Shown here: positions 26,120 through 34,880 of the stretch, piece by piece
Layout of the letters: the number at the start of each line of letters is the position of its first letter
How positions within the stretch are numbered: the stretch's first letter is position 1
Assembly: GCA_016712285.1 (NCBI GenBank)
Contig: JADJRK010000001.1
Span: forward strand, 434,001 to 498,000
Length of the DNA: 64,000 bases
DNA from: Planctomycetota bacterium
GTDB lineage: Bacteria > Planctomycetota > UBA8742 > UBA2392
Direction: 5' to 3'
Translations under genes and position numbers: made by a program
Notes under the pieces: model-generated
Told to the model about the DNA's origin: nothing
Databases searched by the model: none
What the model saw: only the letters and a program-made list of their open reading frames with translations

Positions 26120-26851
26120 ATGCGCACCGGCATTTTCATCACTGGCACGGACACCGGCGTTGGCAAAACCATCGTCTCGGCCGGCTTGATCCTGGCGCTG
26201 AAGGCGCGCGGGCTCAACGTAGGCTACATGAAACCCGTTGAATCCGGGTGCCAGGTGCTTGATGGCGAAGTGGTCGCGTCGGATGTGCGCTTCGTGCGCG
26301 AGGTTTGCGGCATCCGCGACGACATGGACCTGATGTGCCCGTACCGGCTCAAGGCCGCAGCCGCACCCAGTATTGCCAGCCGCCTCGAAGACATCCACGT
26401 CGACATCTCGTACATCGTGGACCAGTATTTCCAGCTTTCGTTGATGCACGAGATCATTGTTGTCGAAGGCGTCGGCGGGCTGATGGTGCCGCTGAACAAC
26501 AATGAGGTCGTGACCGACCTGATTCTGCAGTTGGGCCTGGAGGCCGTTATCGTTGCCAAGCCGGGCCTGGGCACGATCAACCACTCGCTGCTCACGATCA
26601 ACATGGCCAAGATGATGGGTATCTCGGTCCAGGGCCTGATCGTCAACGGTTTCGGCAAAGATGTGATCGGCTTGCCCGAGCGCACGAACCCCGACGAGAT
26701 TCAGCACTTCGGCAACGTGCCGGTGCTGGGCATCCTGCCGTGGCTGAAAGACCTGGATTACAACGCCTGCAAACCCGGTACGCTGCTGAGCGAGTTCATG
26801 GAGCGGATCGACATCAACGACCTGCTGCCGGGCGACGAAGACAGTTTCTAG
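26120..26851 (+). CDS. bioD: ATP-dependent dethiobiotin synthetase
   Basis: BioD closes the ureido ring of dethiobiotin from 7,8-diaminopelargonate, CO2 and ATP. The 243-aa protein starts with GIFITGTDTGVGKT (P-loop, about residues 4-17), followed by GYMKPVESGC (switch Lys and substrate contacts). VVEGVGGLMVPL is the family Walker B-like segment, and AKPGLGTINHSLLT and LIVNGF match the BioD core. No other biotin genes are nearby. It lies 55 bp downstream of the ABC permease genes and its stop overlaps the convergent cyclase gene by 4 nt. Confidence 0.93.
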   Translation: MRTGIFITGTDTGVGKTIVSAGLILALKARGLNVGYMKPVESGCQVLDGEVVASDVRFVREVCGIRDDMDLMCPYRLKAAAAPSIASRLEDIHVDISYIVDQYFQLSLMHEIIVVEGVGGLMVPLNNNEVVTDLILQLGLEAVIVAKPGLGTINHSLLTINMAKMMGISVQGLIVNGFGKDVIGLPERTNPDEIQHFGNVPVLGILPWLKDLDYNACKPGTLLSEFMERIDINDLLPGDEDSF

Positions 26852-28713
26852 CTGCGGCGCGTCCAGCGCAGCACGGGCACCGGCTCGGCGAATCCTTTTG
26901 CGTAGGCCTGCTCGTTGCGGCTTTGCCACTGCTGTTCGCGCAATGGCGCGCAATTGTCTGTGCGCTCAGCCAGGGCATTGCTGACCATGATGTCGCCGCC
27001 CTCACTCAGGTGCTGGACCCGCGCCGCGAGATTTACTGTGGTGCCGAAGTAATCTAGCCGTTCGTTCAGGGTCACGGCGATGCACGGGCCGACGTGCAAC
27101 CCGACCTTGAGCTGGACGCCCGCTGTGTGGCCCTGTTGCCGCACATAGGCGTTGGCATGGGCGTGCAGCTCTGCAGCGGCTTGCAGCGCGGCATCGGGGC
27201 GCGTGAACACTGCCATGATCGCGTCGCCGATGGTCTTGACGATGGCGCCGCGAAACTTCTCCACGATTTCGTGCAGGATGTCGAAGTGCGTGCGCACCAG
27301 CGCAAAGGCCTTGGCATCTCCCAGCGAGTTGTAAAGCGCCGTGCTGCCCACGACGTCCGTGAACAGAATCGTGGCATCCTCCACGGCCAGCTTGATGCCC
27401 GGTGCCAGCACTTCGTTGCTGAACAGGTCCCGAAACCGCTGGTCAGCGACAAGCTCGCCAGCCGACAACGCGTCGTTGGCCCATTCGACCGACTCGATGA
27501 CCGCCACCACGTTGCGTGTGCTTTCATTGCGAATGCGAACTGGAAAGGCGCTGCCGGCCGGGGCAGTCTGGTCACCGCCCTCAATGGCTTCGTTGCGGCA
27601 GGTGTAGGCAATCTCGGTGCCGCCAGTGCCGCCTTGGCTGACTTCAAGCCAGCGGTATCTCTTGTCGCCGGTGACGCGCAAGCGGTAGCGGCCCTCGGCC
27701 AGCCGGATCGTGAACGCGTGTTCGTCGCCGGGCTTGAACAGGTGCTGGTAAACGATGTGCGGCGTGGTGCCCGGGCCGCCGAGGCAGTAGTGGAACTCCG
27801 GAATCTCGCGCACCTGCGGGTGCGGCGTGAACACAGCCTCGAGGCTGCGGTCGAGGTCAATGTCAAAGTCCACGTTGCAGCTTGGGCAGAACGCTGTTTC
27901 CTTTACGTCGCCCAATGACGACAGGTTCATCTTGTCGCCGCGGCAGTGGGGGCAGATCACGTCCCACCGCATCTTCAACATGCCGGCGCGCGTGGCAGCC
28001 AGAAACAGGTTCAGCGTTTCGGCAAAGTCGCTGCGCCACTTGCGGGCGAACGCGCGCGGCTGCATGCGCCGCAGCTTTTCGTCGGGTGCGTTCAAGACAG
28101 CCTCGGACAATTTGTTCAGCAGCGAGGTGTCGAACAACTTGCGCGTGCGGTCTACAAAGTCGCGCAGCACGGCTGGCTCGGCCTTGCCTGTGCGCGCTTC
28201 GTCGGTCAGTTCCACGGGTCGATACAGGATCGCGCTGTGCGAGCGTTCACGCTTCTGCTTCTGCTTCAGTCTCTCGGCGGCTTCGCGAAACACGCGCTGG
28301 TACGGCTTCACGCCCGTGTTGCGCGTGCCGCTGGCGGCAAACACCCCGAACACGCCGCTGGGTACGAACTCAAAAGTTGTGCGCACGGTACAACCCGCGT
28401 TGGGATTGGCCGCGTCGTCCGGAATCAGTTCGCAGGCATGGCGGAACGAGCTGAATGGCCCTTTGCTGAACACACGGCGTACTTCATAGGACTGCTCATG
28501 AATCCAGGTGAATGGCAGCTCTTCGTACTCGAAGTTGATGGTCTTGCGGTAGCTGCAGTAACGGCGGCTGGTGCCGTCGGGCTGCGGCTCGTCGCGATAG
28601 TCGATTGCGGGCATGCCCGCGGCGCCGTCAATCAGGTCAGTGTCAGACGCCACGCGCCAGACCTCGGTCAGAGGCGCTTCGAAGTGCACGTCGAACGTGA
28701 ATGACCTGGTCAT
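26848..28713 (-). CDS. Class III adenylate cyclase with SRPBCC and zinc-ribbon N-terminus
   Basis: The 621-aa soluble protein has three parts. Residues about 1-165 look like an SRPBCC/START-type ligand pocket (FDVHFEAPLTEVWRVASDTD). Residues about 240-400 include a zinc ribbon, CPHCRGDK and CPSCNVDF, and a beta domain like the DUF5939 region found beside such cyclases. Residues about 449-615 are a class III cyclase: ILFTDVVGST (first metal Asp), KTIGDAIMAVF (second metal Asp), LKVGLHVGPC, and YFGTTVNLAARV with the transition-state Asn and Arg. All catalytic residues appear present. It is probably a cyclic-nucleotide producer controlled by a small-molecule-binding N-domain; the ligand is unknown. 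Confidence 0.88.
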   Translation of the reverse strand: MTRSFTFDVHFEAPLTEVWRVASDTDLIDGAAGMPAIDYRDEPQPDGTSRRYCSYRKTINFEYEELPFTWIHEQSYEVRRVFSKGPFSSFRHACELIPDDAANPNAGCTVRTTFEFVPSGVFGVFAASGTRNTGVKPYQRVFREAAERLKQKQKRERSHSAILYRPVELTDEARTGKAEPAVLRDFVDRTRKLFDTSLLNKLSEAVLNAPDEKLRRMQPRAFARKWRSDFAETLNLFLAATRAGMLKMRWDVICPHCRGDKMNLSSLGDVKETAFCPSCNVDFDIDLDRSLEAVFTPHPQVREIPEFHYCLGGPGTTPHIVYQHLFKPGDEHAFTIRLAEGRYRLRVTGDKRYRWLEVSQGGTGGTEIAYTCRNEAIEGGDQTAPAGSAFPVRIRNESTRNVVAVIESVEWANDALSAGELVADQRFRDLFSNEVLAPGIKLAVEDATILFTDVVGSTALYNSLGDAKAFALVRTHFDILHEIVEKFRGAIVKTIGDAIMAVFTRPDAALQAAAELHAHANAYVRQQGHTAGVQLKVGLHVGPCIAVTLNERLDYFGTTVNLAARVQHLSEGGDIMVSNALAERTDNCAPLREQQWQSRNEQAYAKGFAEPVPVLRWTRRS

Positions 28714-28763
28714 GGTCCGGCGCCAATCGTCAGTACGGGCATCTGTGTCGAGTTGTCACAGGT

Positions 28764-29720
28764 TCAAACGAAGTGCATCGCGACGAGGTCCTTGATCGCA
28801 ATGTGGCCCTTGATCTTGCCGCTGCCGTCAACCACCGGCAACTCGCCGACGCGCCGCTGCTGCATCAGCAGCACCGCCTCAGGCGCGAGTTTGTCGCCGT
28901 GGATACTCAGGCACGGGCTGGTCATGACCTCAATAATCGGGCGCGTCAGCAGGTCAGCTTCGTCCACATGGCGGCGCAGGTCGCCGTCCGTAAACACGCC
29001 CTTGAGCACGCCGGTGTCCACGATGAAAGCCGCCCCGGTCTTGTGCAGCGTAATGGCATGCAGGGCGTCGCCGATGTTCGCGGTGACGCCGACCACCGCG
29101 GTCTCTTCAATCGGTCGCATGACCTCATTGCACTTCATCAGGCTGCGACCGAGTGCGCCGCCCGGGTGAAAGCGGGCATAGTCTTCGCGCGTAAAATTGC
29201 GCGCCTTCATTACAGCCAACGCCAGCGCGTCGCCCATGGCCAGCATCACCGTGGTACTGACGCTGGGCGCCATGCCGATCGGGCAGGCTTCGCTGACTTT
29301 GCCGAGGTTCAGCACGATATCGCTGTGTGCCGCAAGCGGGGATTCAGCGTTGCTGGTTACGCCGATGCACTTGCACCCCAGCCGCTTGACCACGGGCAGC
29401 ATCCGCGTCACTTCTTCGCTGGTGCCGCTGTTGCTGAGCGCGATCACGACGTCCTGTGCGCGAAGCCGCCCCAGGTCGCCGTGCATGGCCTCGCTGGGGT
29501 GCAGCGCAAAGCTCGGCGTGCCGGTGCTTGCCAGCGTGGCGCTGATCTTCTGGCCGATCAGCCAAGGCTTGCCGATTCCCGTCACCACGACGTGCCCGTC
29601 GCACTTTAGCACCGCTTCAACGGCGCGGTCAAAGTCGGCATCCAGCAGGTCGGCCAGGCGGCGCACGCCGTCGGCCTCTTGCTGCAGGACGGATCTAGCA
29701 AAATCCCGAATCTCGGTCAT
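28764..29720 (-). CDS. kdsD: D-arabinose 5-phosphate isomerase (KpsF/GutQ family)
   Basis: This enzyme interconverts D-ribulose 5-phosphate and D-arabinose 5-phosphate, the first step of KDO synthesis for lipopolysaccharide. The 318-aa product has a SIS domain (VVVTGIGKPWLIGQKISAT, SFALHPSEAMHGDLG, VIALSNSGTSEEV) with the family's FHPGGALG at about residues 185-192, and two C-terminal CBS domains ending at GHIAIKDLVAMHFV. The start ATG at 29720 was chosen over upstream frame extension because MTEIRDFARSVL matches the family N-terminus. It is 35 bp below the PQQ/TPR gene on the same strand. Its presence supports an LPS-bearing outer membrane. Confidence 0.92.
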   Translation of the reverse strand: MTEIRDFARSVLQQEADGVRRLADLLDADFDRAVEAVLKCDGHVVVTGIGKPWLIGQKISATLASTGTPSFALHPSEAMHGDLGRLRAQDVVIALSNSGTSEEVTRMLPVVKRLGCKCIGVTSNAESPLAAHSDIVLNLGKVSEACPIGMAPSVSTTVMLAMGDALALAVMKARNFTREDYARFHPGGALGRSLMKCNEVMRPIEETAVVGVTANIGDALHAITLHKTGAAFIVDTGVLKGVFTDGDLRRHVDEADLLTRPIIEVMTSPCLSIHGDKLAPEAVLLMQQRRVGELPVVDGSGKIKGHIAIKDLVAMHFV

Positions 29721-29755
29721 GGCACCGTTATAGCGCGTTGCGCATTGTTCTGCCG

Positions 29756-32700
29756 CTACTTTGCACGTCCGAAGCCAAACGTGGTGTTGTCGCACGTCAA
29801 CCCGATGTAGTCTTCCGTCAGTGCCAGCTGCACGAACAGCGGGCTGTCCTCGACTCGATGTTCCCACTTGAAGCGTTCTGTGCCGTCGCTGTTCAGAACC
29901 AGCACGCGAAACCCCCATAACCGCAGGCGTCCATCGACAATACGGTTCTCGGAATACACGGCTACGATCCCGCCTTCAAACAGGGCCGCAGACTGCAGCT
30001 CAACACGGTCATTGTCATTCTCGCGGGAAAGAGAGTACGTGAACGTCTGCTTTCCATCGGTCAGGCTGTAGCCGGTTACCTTCGCAAGGTTGCCGGGCGA
30101 GCGCGTCGCAAGAATGAGTTGTTCCGGCAGCAGCAGGTTGCCCGTGACCATTTCGGTTTGCGCGTTGTCCACGCGCCAGACCGTGCTGGCTGCGCCTGGG
30201 TCATACAGCGTGACGCTGTTCAAACCCACGACAACCAGCTTGTCGCCACGGGATTCCAGAAGCGTCGGGTAGCGCACCCGCGTGTCGTGAATGACGCCGG
30301 GCTTGAGCGTGTCGGCACCGAAGAAGTGCAGCTTGCCGTCGCGATCAGCCACAATGATGTGCGTGTCCGTGGCGACCGGCGACACGGTGATGCGGCCGTC
30401 GGTGGGCACGCTGGTGCGCGCGCTCTCTTCGCCGCTTTCGGGATCAAGCAGCACAAGCTGCGTCTCGTCGCCCATCAGCAGCACCTGGATGCCGGAAACG
30501 GACTGGCCGATCCAGCGAACGCTGACCGCCTCAAGCGGTGTTTCCCACACCTCGCCGCCGCTGGCCGCGTCGCGCGCACTGATGCGCACCATGTTGCGGC
30601 GGGTGCGCGTATTCAGGAATCGCGTGCCGTAAATCAACATGCCTGCTTGCAGGCTGACCGGGTCAGGCGTGCCGCCGGTTGCTGCGGTCCAGACTTCATT
30701 GCCTTCGTCGTCGTGCAGCGCAAATCCCTGGTTCAGCACGAACAGCGTGCCGCGGCTGGTGCGCCGGGTGTCCGTGACAGTCACCTCGGTCTCGCGCGCC
30801 CACAGTTCCTTGCCGGTGGCAGCCTCGATGGCCACGAGTGAAGTGCCGCTGCGCGTGCGCTGGCCCACAAAGAGCTTGCCGCCCGACGCCGTCGGCTGCA
30901 GCGGAAGGCGTGTAAAGCCACCGACTTCCCACGGTTTGCGCCACAACTCCATCATGCTGACGGGCAGGCGTGGCAATGCTTCATTGGCGCTGTCGCGATC
31001 ACCGTCTTTGAGCAGGGGCTCAAGCAGTTCCTTGTACGTTTGCTCGCGGCCCAGCAGCGTCAGCTTGCCTTCGGGGCTTGCACGCAGCACGCGGCCTGCC
31101 ACCAGTCGTGCGCGCAGCGTCTGGCCTGCGCGGCTGTAGGCCACGGCCATTACCACGTGCAGGTCGTCGCGGCGGGTGCGTTCGCTGAAGTCTTCCAGCG
31201 CGGCGCGCACGACCTCGGCTGCGGCGTCCGGCCGGAAGTTGAACAGTTCGTGCTCGGCCAGCTTGAAAGCCGCGTCGTCGGACGCGCGGCTCAGCGGGTA
31301 CTTTTCCAGCACTTTGCGCCACGCGTCAGCGTTGGCGGCGGTCATGAGCGCTGCGGATGCCTGCTCGGTCACCGTGAACGCGTCGCGGCCACTGCGCACC
31401 AGAATCTCGCGCAGTTTGCCCAGTGCCAGCGCGCGCACCGGGGTGCCCTGATACGCCAGCCGCTGGTTGGCGTCGAACAGGCGGTGATACAGCTCAACGG
31501 CTTCGGCGGGCGCGCTCTCGCTGATCAAGCCGGCCACGCGAATCGTTGCGTACAGTTGCGCCGGCAATTCAGGGTCAGCGCCGATGCCGAAGTCAGGGTT
31601 GGCCTTGATGATGGCGCGGTAAAACTCCAGCGCGTCGCCGGCGTTTCCGCTGGCCAGGACTGCCTTCTCTTCGCGCAGAAAGCATTCGGTGCGTTGGTTT
31701 CTAGTGACGGCGAACCCGCGCGCCTGCGCAACCAGGCCCATCGCTTCAATGTACTGGCGTCGCAACAGGGCCGCGTCAGCCTGCCCGAGATACTCATCCA
31801 CAAGGGCGTGGCTGGCCTGGTCACGAACACGCGTGTTGGGCGGCGGCGAAGCCGCGAGTTCGTATGCGCGGCGAATCGACTTCATGCCCTCGGCGCGATT
31901 GCCCAGGCGCAGTGTCAGCAGGCCAAGGCGCAGGTGCGCGTCGGCGTCGTCGGGATTGCTTTCGAGTTCCTTGCGCGCAGTGCGCAACAGTTCTTCCGCG
32001 TCGAAGCGCACGGCCAGTTGCGAGTTGCCCCGCGAATAGTCTCTGCCAGCCACCGTGAACACGACGCCGTGCTGGGCGAACACCGAGAAGCCGGCGCCGC
32101 CGTAACTTGCGGGCACGGTCGCCGAATTCACGGCGCGCATCGAGTCAAGTTCTACCTCGGCGATCACGCTGGTGCCGCCCGCGTCAAAGCCGGGCCAGAG
32201 CAGGCGGTTGGCGGCCATGCAGGGCCGGCCCGCGAGCGTGATCGTGCCGCTTCCGTTGGCCTCGCGCGTGACCCGAATCGATTTGGTGACGCGGCCGCTG
32301 GCGATATCGACCGTGTGCAGCATGCTTGCGCCGCCGCCGCGAACCCCGCCGTCGCCGGCAACAAAGGCTACGCCGTCGCGAAGCCCGACCAGCGCGCGAC
32401 CGCCGTACAGGGGCTGGCCCTCGCGTGCCAGGCGCCATACTTCTTTGCCCGACGCGGCATCGAAGGCAAACATGTAGTCGGCATCAGCCGGGGCGATAAT
32501 GACGTAGGCTCTTCCCTGGTGCTCGGCATAGATCGTCGGCGAGTTGTACCAGGTGACGTCGCGATAGAACGTTTCGATGTACTTGCTGACGGGCCGCGGC
32601 ATGTACTCATAGCGCGACACCCAGCGTATGCCCCGGGTGTTCAGGTCTACGGCCACAACGCCACCGATGTTCGTGCACAGGTACAGCAGGCTGCCCGAAA

Positions 32701-34249
32701 TTGCCGGCAGGCTGGCCAGCGGTTCGCGCGCCGGACGACCGAACATGGTGGTTTCCTGTTGGCCATAGCAGAGTCGCAGCTTCCAAAGTACGTCGCCGCT
32801 ATCGGGTTTCAGCGCGACCAGGAACACGTCAGAGAGCGACTCCACTTTGCTGGCAATCGCGTACAGCACGCCCTCATACACCACCGCGCTGAGAAAGCTG
32901 GTTGTCGAAAGCGCATCGCCTTCATACTCGCCGCCGACTTTCCACAACAGGCGCCCTGTTGACCCGTCAACGGCGCACAACGCGCGCCGCACCTTCGGGT
33001 AATGGCTGTGAAGCCGGAAGTTGGGGTCCGGATGCATGTTGTGGTACGCGGTGGAAAGCGGGTTCTCCAGTGCGGCGTAAACAGTGCCACGGTGGACACT
33101 GACGGGCAGAATCAACGACGGGTCAGGTTCAATGGTGCGCCAGTTGTGGCCGAAGGTCGGAAACGGCTTGCACGACCACATGGCCCCGCGCGCGCCGTTC
33201 ACGAGGTCGTATGCCACCAGTTGGTCACCCTGGTTCACATACACGACTGATCCGTCGAAGATCGGCAGATGGGGCGGCACGATCGGAGGGTTGTAGTTCA
33301 TGAAGCGGCTGCTGTGGGCCGAAGCCGAAAGCGCGGGCAGGTTCTGCGCCCATGCGGCCTTGGAGTAGTTGGTCGGTTTCTCGTACAAGCCGGTGTTGGC
33401 GTAATTGCCGCCCGGCCAATGCACGCCGCGCCGGTCAATCGTGTCGCTGGCGCCGTCGCGGGCCTCGGCCAGCCGTCGGGCCAGCAGGTCGCCCAGCGTG
33501 AGGCTGGTTTCGCCTTCTTTCACAGGTTCGCTGTGGATGGCCGCCGACTCGTCAAGAATGCGGCGCAGGGCGGCGCGCTCGCCACGTTCGCGGTAGCAGT
33601 GGCTGAGCCACGCGTACAGGTACGCGCGGTTCGCGGCGGGGATGGTGGCTGCATTCTCGAGCGAGCGCTCAAGCATGCGCGCGGCCTGCGCCAGCGAACC
33701 CTCTTCCCAGTGCAGGGCAGCCAGTGCAGCCGCGGCTTCAGCGCCGCCGAGTGTCAGCCCGAAGCGTCGGTTCAGGTCACCCATGCGGTTGCGGTCGCGC
33801 GTCTGCATGGCATCGGCGAGCAGCAGCCGCACGCGTGGGCCGAACAGTTCTTCGTACAGCTTCATGCCGTCGGGGCCCAGGCTTCTGATCTGGTCTTCGA
33901 TTGAGCTGAACGCCCCTTGCCAGCGCAGTGCAAGGCCGGGCACCCGGGCGTTGTCAGGCGCGCGCTCGACGACAACGACGCCCGAGGTGTTCGCTTCGCG
34001 GTTCAGTTCGCGCTGGCAGATCTCCAGGATTGAGGTCATCAAGAAGCGGCGCTCTTCGGCGTCAGGGGCCGTGCGCAGCGAGGCCTTGAGGCGGGCAATG
34101 CGGTTCAACGCGTCTTCAAGGTCAGCCTGTGTGGTAATGCTGAACGCGGTGGGGTCAGAGTCCGGCGTGAAGCTGCGCGGCATGATCTGGGCGTTGCTGA
34201 ACGCAATCGCGCAAGCAACGAATGCAATGGCAGCGAAGATGCGTCGCAT
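29756..34249 (-). CDS. Giant exported PQQ-repeat/TPR protein
   Basis: The 1497-aa protein has an N-terminal signal peptide (IFAAIAFVACAIAFSNA). It has two beta-propeller-like PQQ regions. The first is at about residues 310-720, with repeats such as VDGSTGRLLWKVGG, LKPDSGDVLWKLRL and AFDAASGKEVWRLA. The second is at about 1120-1490, with AIEAATGKELWARE, ARDAASGGEVWETP and LDPESGEESA. Between them (about 730-1090) are TPR-like helices (NPDDADAHLRLGLLTLRLGN). Trp-containing 'G..LW' motifs mark BamB-type PQQ repeats. There is no sign of a PQQ-binding dehydrogenase active site, so a scaffold role is more likely. SD TGGAGA precedes the ATG. The partner is unknown. Confidence 0.8.
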   Translation of the reverse strand: MRRIFAAIAFVACAIAFSNAQIMPRSFTPDSDPTAFSITTQADLEDALNRIARLKASLRTAPDAEERRFLMTSILEICQRELNREANTSGVVVVERAPDNARVPGLALRWQGAFSSIEDQIRSLGPDGMKLYEELFGPRVRLLLADAMQTRDRNRMGDLNRRFGLTLGGAEAAAALAALHWEEGSLAQAARMLERSLENAATIPAANRAYLYAWLSHCYRERGERAALRRILDESAAIHSEPVKEGETSLTLGDLLARRLAEARDGASDTIDRRGVHWPGGNYANTGLYEKPTNYSKAAWAQNLPALSASAHSSRFMNYNPPIVPPHLPIFDGSVVYVNQGDQLVAYDLVNGARGAMWSCKPFPTFGHNWRTIEPDPSLILPVSVHRGTVYAALENPLSTAYHNMHPDPNFRLHSHYPKVRRALCAVDGSTGRLLWKVGGEYEGDALSTTSFLSAVVYEGVLYAIASKVESLSDVFLVALKPDSGDVLWKLRLCYGQQETTMFGRPAREPLASLPAISGSLLYLCTNIGGVVAVDLNTRGIRWVSRYEYMPRPVSKYIETFYRDVTWYNSPTIYAEHQGRAYVIIAPADADYMFAFDAASGKEVWRLAREGQPLYGGRALVGLRDGVAFVAGDGGVRGGGASMLHTVDIASGRVTKSIRVTREANGSGTITLAGRPCMAANRLLWPGFDAGGTSVIAEVELDSMRAVNSATVPASYGGAGFSVFAQHGVVFTVAGRDYSRGNSQLAVRFDAEELLRTARKELESNPDDADAHLRLGLLTLRLGNRAEGMKSIRRAYELAASPPPNTRVRDQASHALVDEYLGQADAALLRRQYIEAMGLVAQARGFAVTRNQRTECFLREEKAVLASGNAGDALEFYRAIIKANPDFGIGADPELPAQLYATIRVAGLISESAPAEAVELYHRLFDANQRLAYQGTPVRALALGKLREILVRSGRDAFTVTEQASAALMTAANADAWRKVLEKYPLSRASDDAAFKLAEHELFNFRPDAAAEVVRAALEDFSERTRRDDLHVVMAVAYSRAGQTLRARLVAGRVLRASPEGKLTLLGREQTYKELLEPLLKDGDRDSANEALPRLPVSMMELWRKPWEVGGFTRLPLQPTASGGKLFVGQRTRSGTSLVAIEAATGKELWARETEVTVTDTRRTSRGTLFVLNQGFALHDDEGNEVWTAATGGTPDPVSLQAGMLIYGTRFLNTRTRRNMVRISARDAASGGEVWETPLEAVSVRWIGQSVSGIQVLLMGDETQLVLLDPESGEESARTSVPTDGRITVSPVATDTHIIVADRDGKLHFFGADTLKPGVIHDTRVRYPTLLESRGDKLVVVGLNSVTLYDPGAASTVWRVDNAQTEMVTGNLLLPEQLILATRSPGNLAKVTGYSLTDGKQTFTYSLSRENDNDRVELQSAALFEGGIVAVYSENRIVDGRLRLWGFRVLVLNSDGTERFKWEHRVEDSPLFVQLALTEDYIGLTCDNTTFGFGRAK

Positions 34250-34287
34250 GGGTTCTCCAGTCCAACCTTAGTACGCACAGCGGCGCA

Positions 34288-34728
34288 TCAACGGCCGGAT
34301 TTCCCGCCAGTGTAGAGGCGCGACACCCGCCAGACCACCACAAGCCAGAACAGTATGGCAAGGCCTGAGCCAAGGGCGTCCGCCGCAATGTCCCACAGGT
34401 CGAACACTCGGCCATGTGGTGCACCAAGCTGTGCCTGCACCAGCTCGACGGCTGTACCCAGGAGCAGCGTGAGTGCGAACGTAAGCGTGGCACAGGCTGC
34501 CGCCCGGGGCAGCCGCGCACGCGGTTTGCCGAGCAGGTAGGAACCCAGGAAGAACAGCGTTGCCAACCAGGCATGGGCAGCCGCGTGCAGCAGCTTGTCG
34601 AGGTGGGGGACGTCGGGGCCCGTCAGGGCCGCCGCCATCGGCCGTCCGGCGCCCTCAACCAGCAGCAGCACACCGGATGCGACACCTGCCAGCAGCAGCA
34701 CGACGCCGAGACGAGGATTGGAATCCAT
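34288..34728 (-). CDS. VanZ-like membrane protein
   Basis: The 146-aa integral membrane protein has four predicted helices. It carries the VanZ-like pattern: DKLLHAAAHAWLATLFF in TM2, GTAVELVQAQL after TM3, and RVFDLWDIAADALGSGLAIL at the last helix (Glu-Gln, then Arg-x-x-Asp...Asp...Gly). The family is widespread and mostly uncharacterised; VanZ itself gives low-level teicoplanin resistance. The ATG at 34728 was preferred to an upstream in-frame GTG (34746), though neither has a clear SD. It lies between dacB and the PQQ/TPR gene and may be co-transcribed with the latter. Confidence 0.75.
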   Translation of the reverse strand: MDSNPRLGVVLLLAGVASGVLLLVEGAGRPMAAALTGPDVPHLDKLLHAAAHAWLATLFFLGSYLLGKPRARLPRAAACATLTFALTLLLGTAVELVQAQLGAPHGRVFDLWDIAADALGSGLAILFWLVVVWRVSRLYTGGKSGR

Positions 34729-34821
34729 ATCATTGCGCGCGATCACTTAACAGTTTTGCCACAGCGGCCCCGAAACACCAGACGCATGACCAGCGGCTGC
34801 GCGCGGGTGTCGTTCCCGGCG

Positions 34822-34854
34822 CGAAATGCAAACCCCAGCGTTGCCGCCGGGGTT
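34822..34854 (-). terminator. Rho-independent terminator of dacB
   Basis: AACCCC-A-GCG (34831-34840) pairs with CGC-C-GGGGTT (34845-34854) around TTGC. On the minus strand the stem is followed by TTTGCATTT (34822-34830). It sits directly downstream of the dacB stop. Confidence 0.65.
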
Positions 34855-34880
34855 CGGTTTGGCTGCAGCCATGATTCGCG

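Noticed and set aside
31040..32962. Long plus-strand open frame opposite the PQQ/TPR gene, and similar long antisense frames opposite XPB, nuoG and the RND gene
   Set aside because: They lie wholly inside recognised genes, have low-complexity Ala/Arg/His/Gln translations and no domains; GC-rich coding DNA commonly leaves such shadows.
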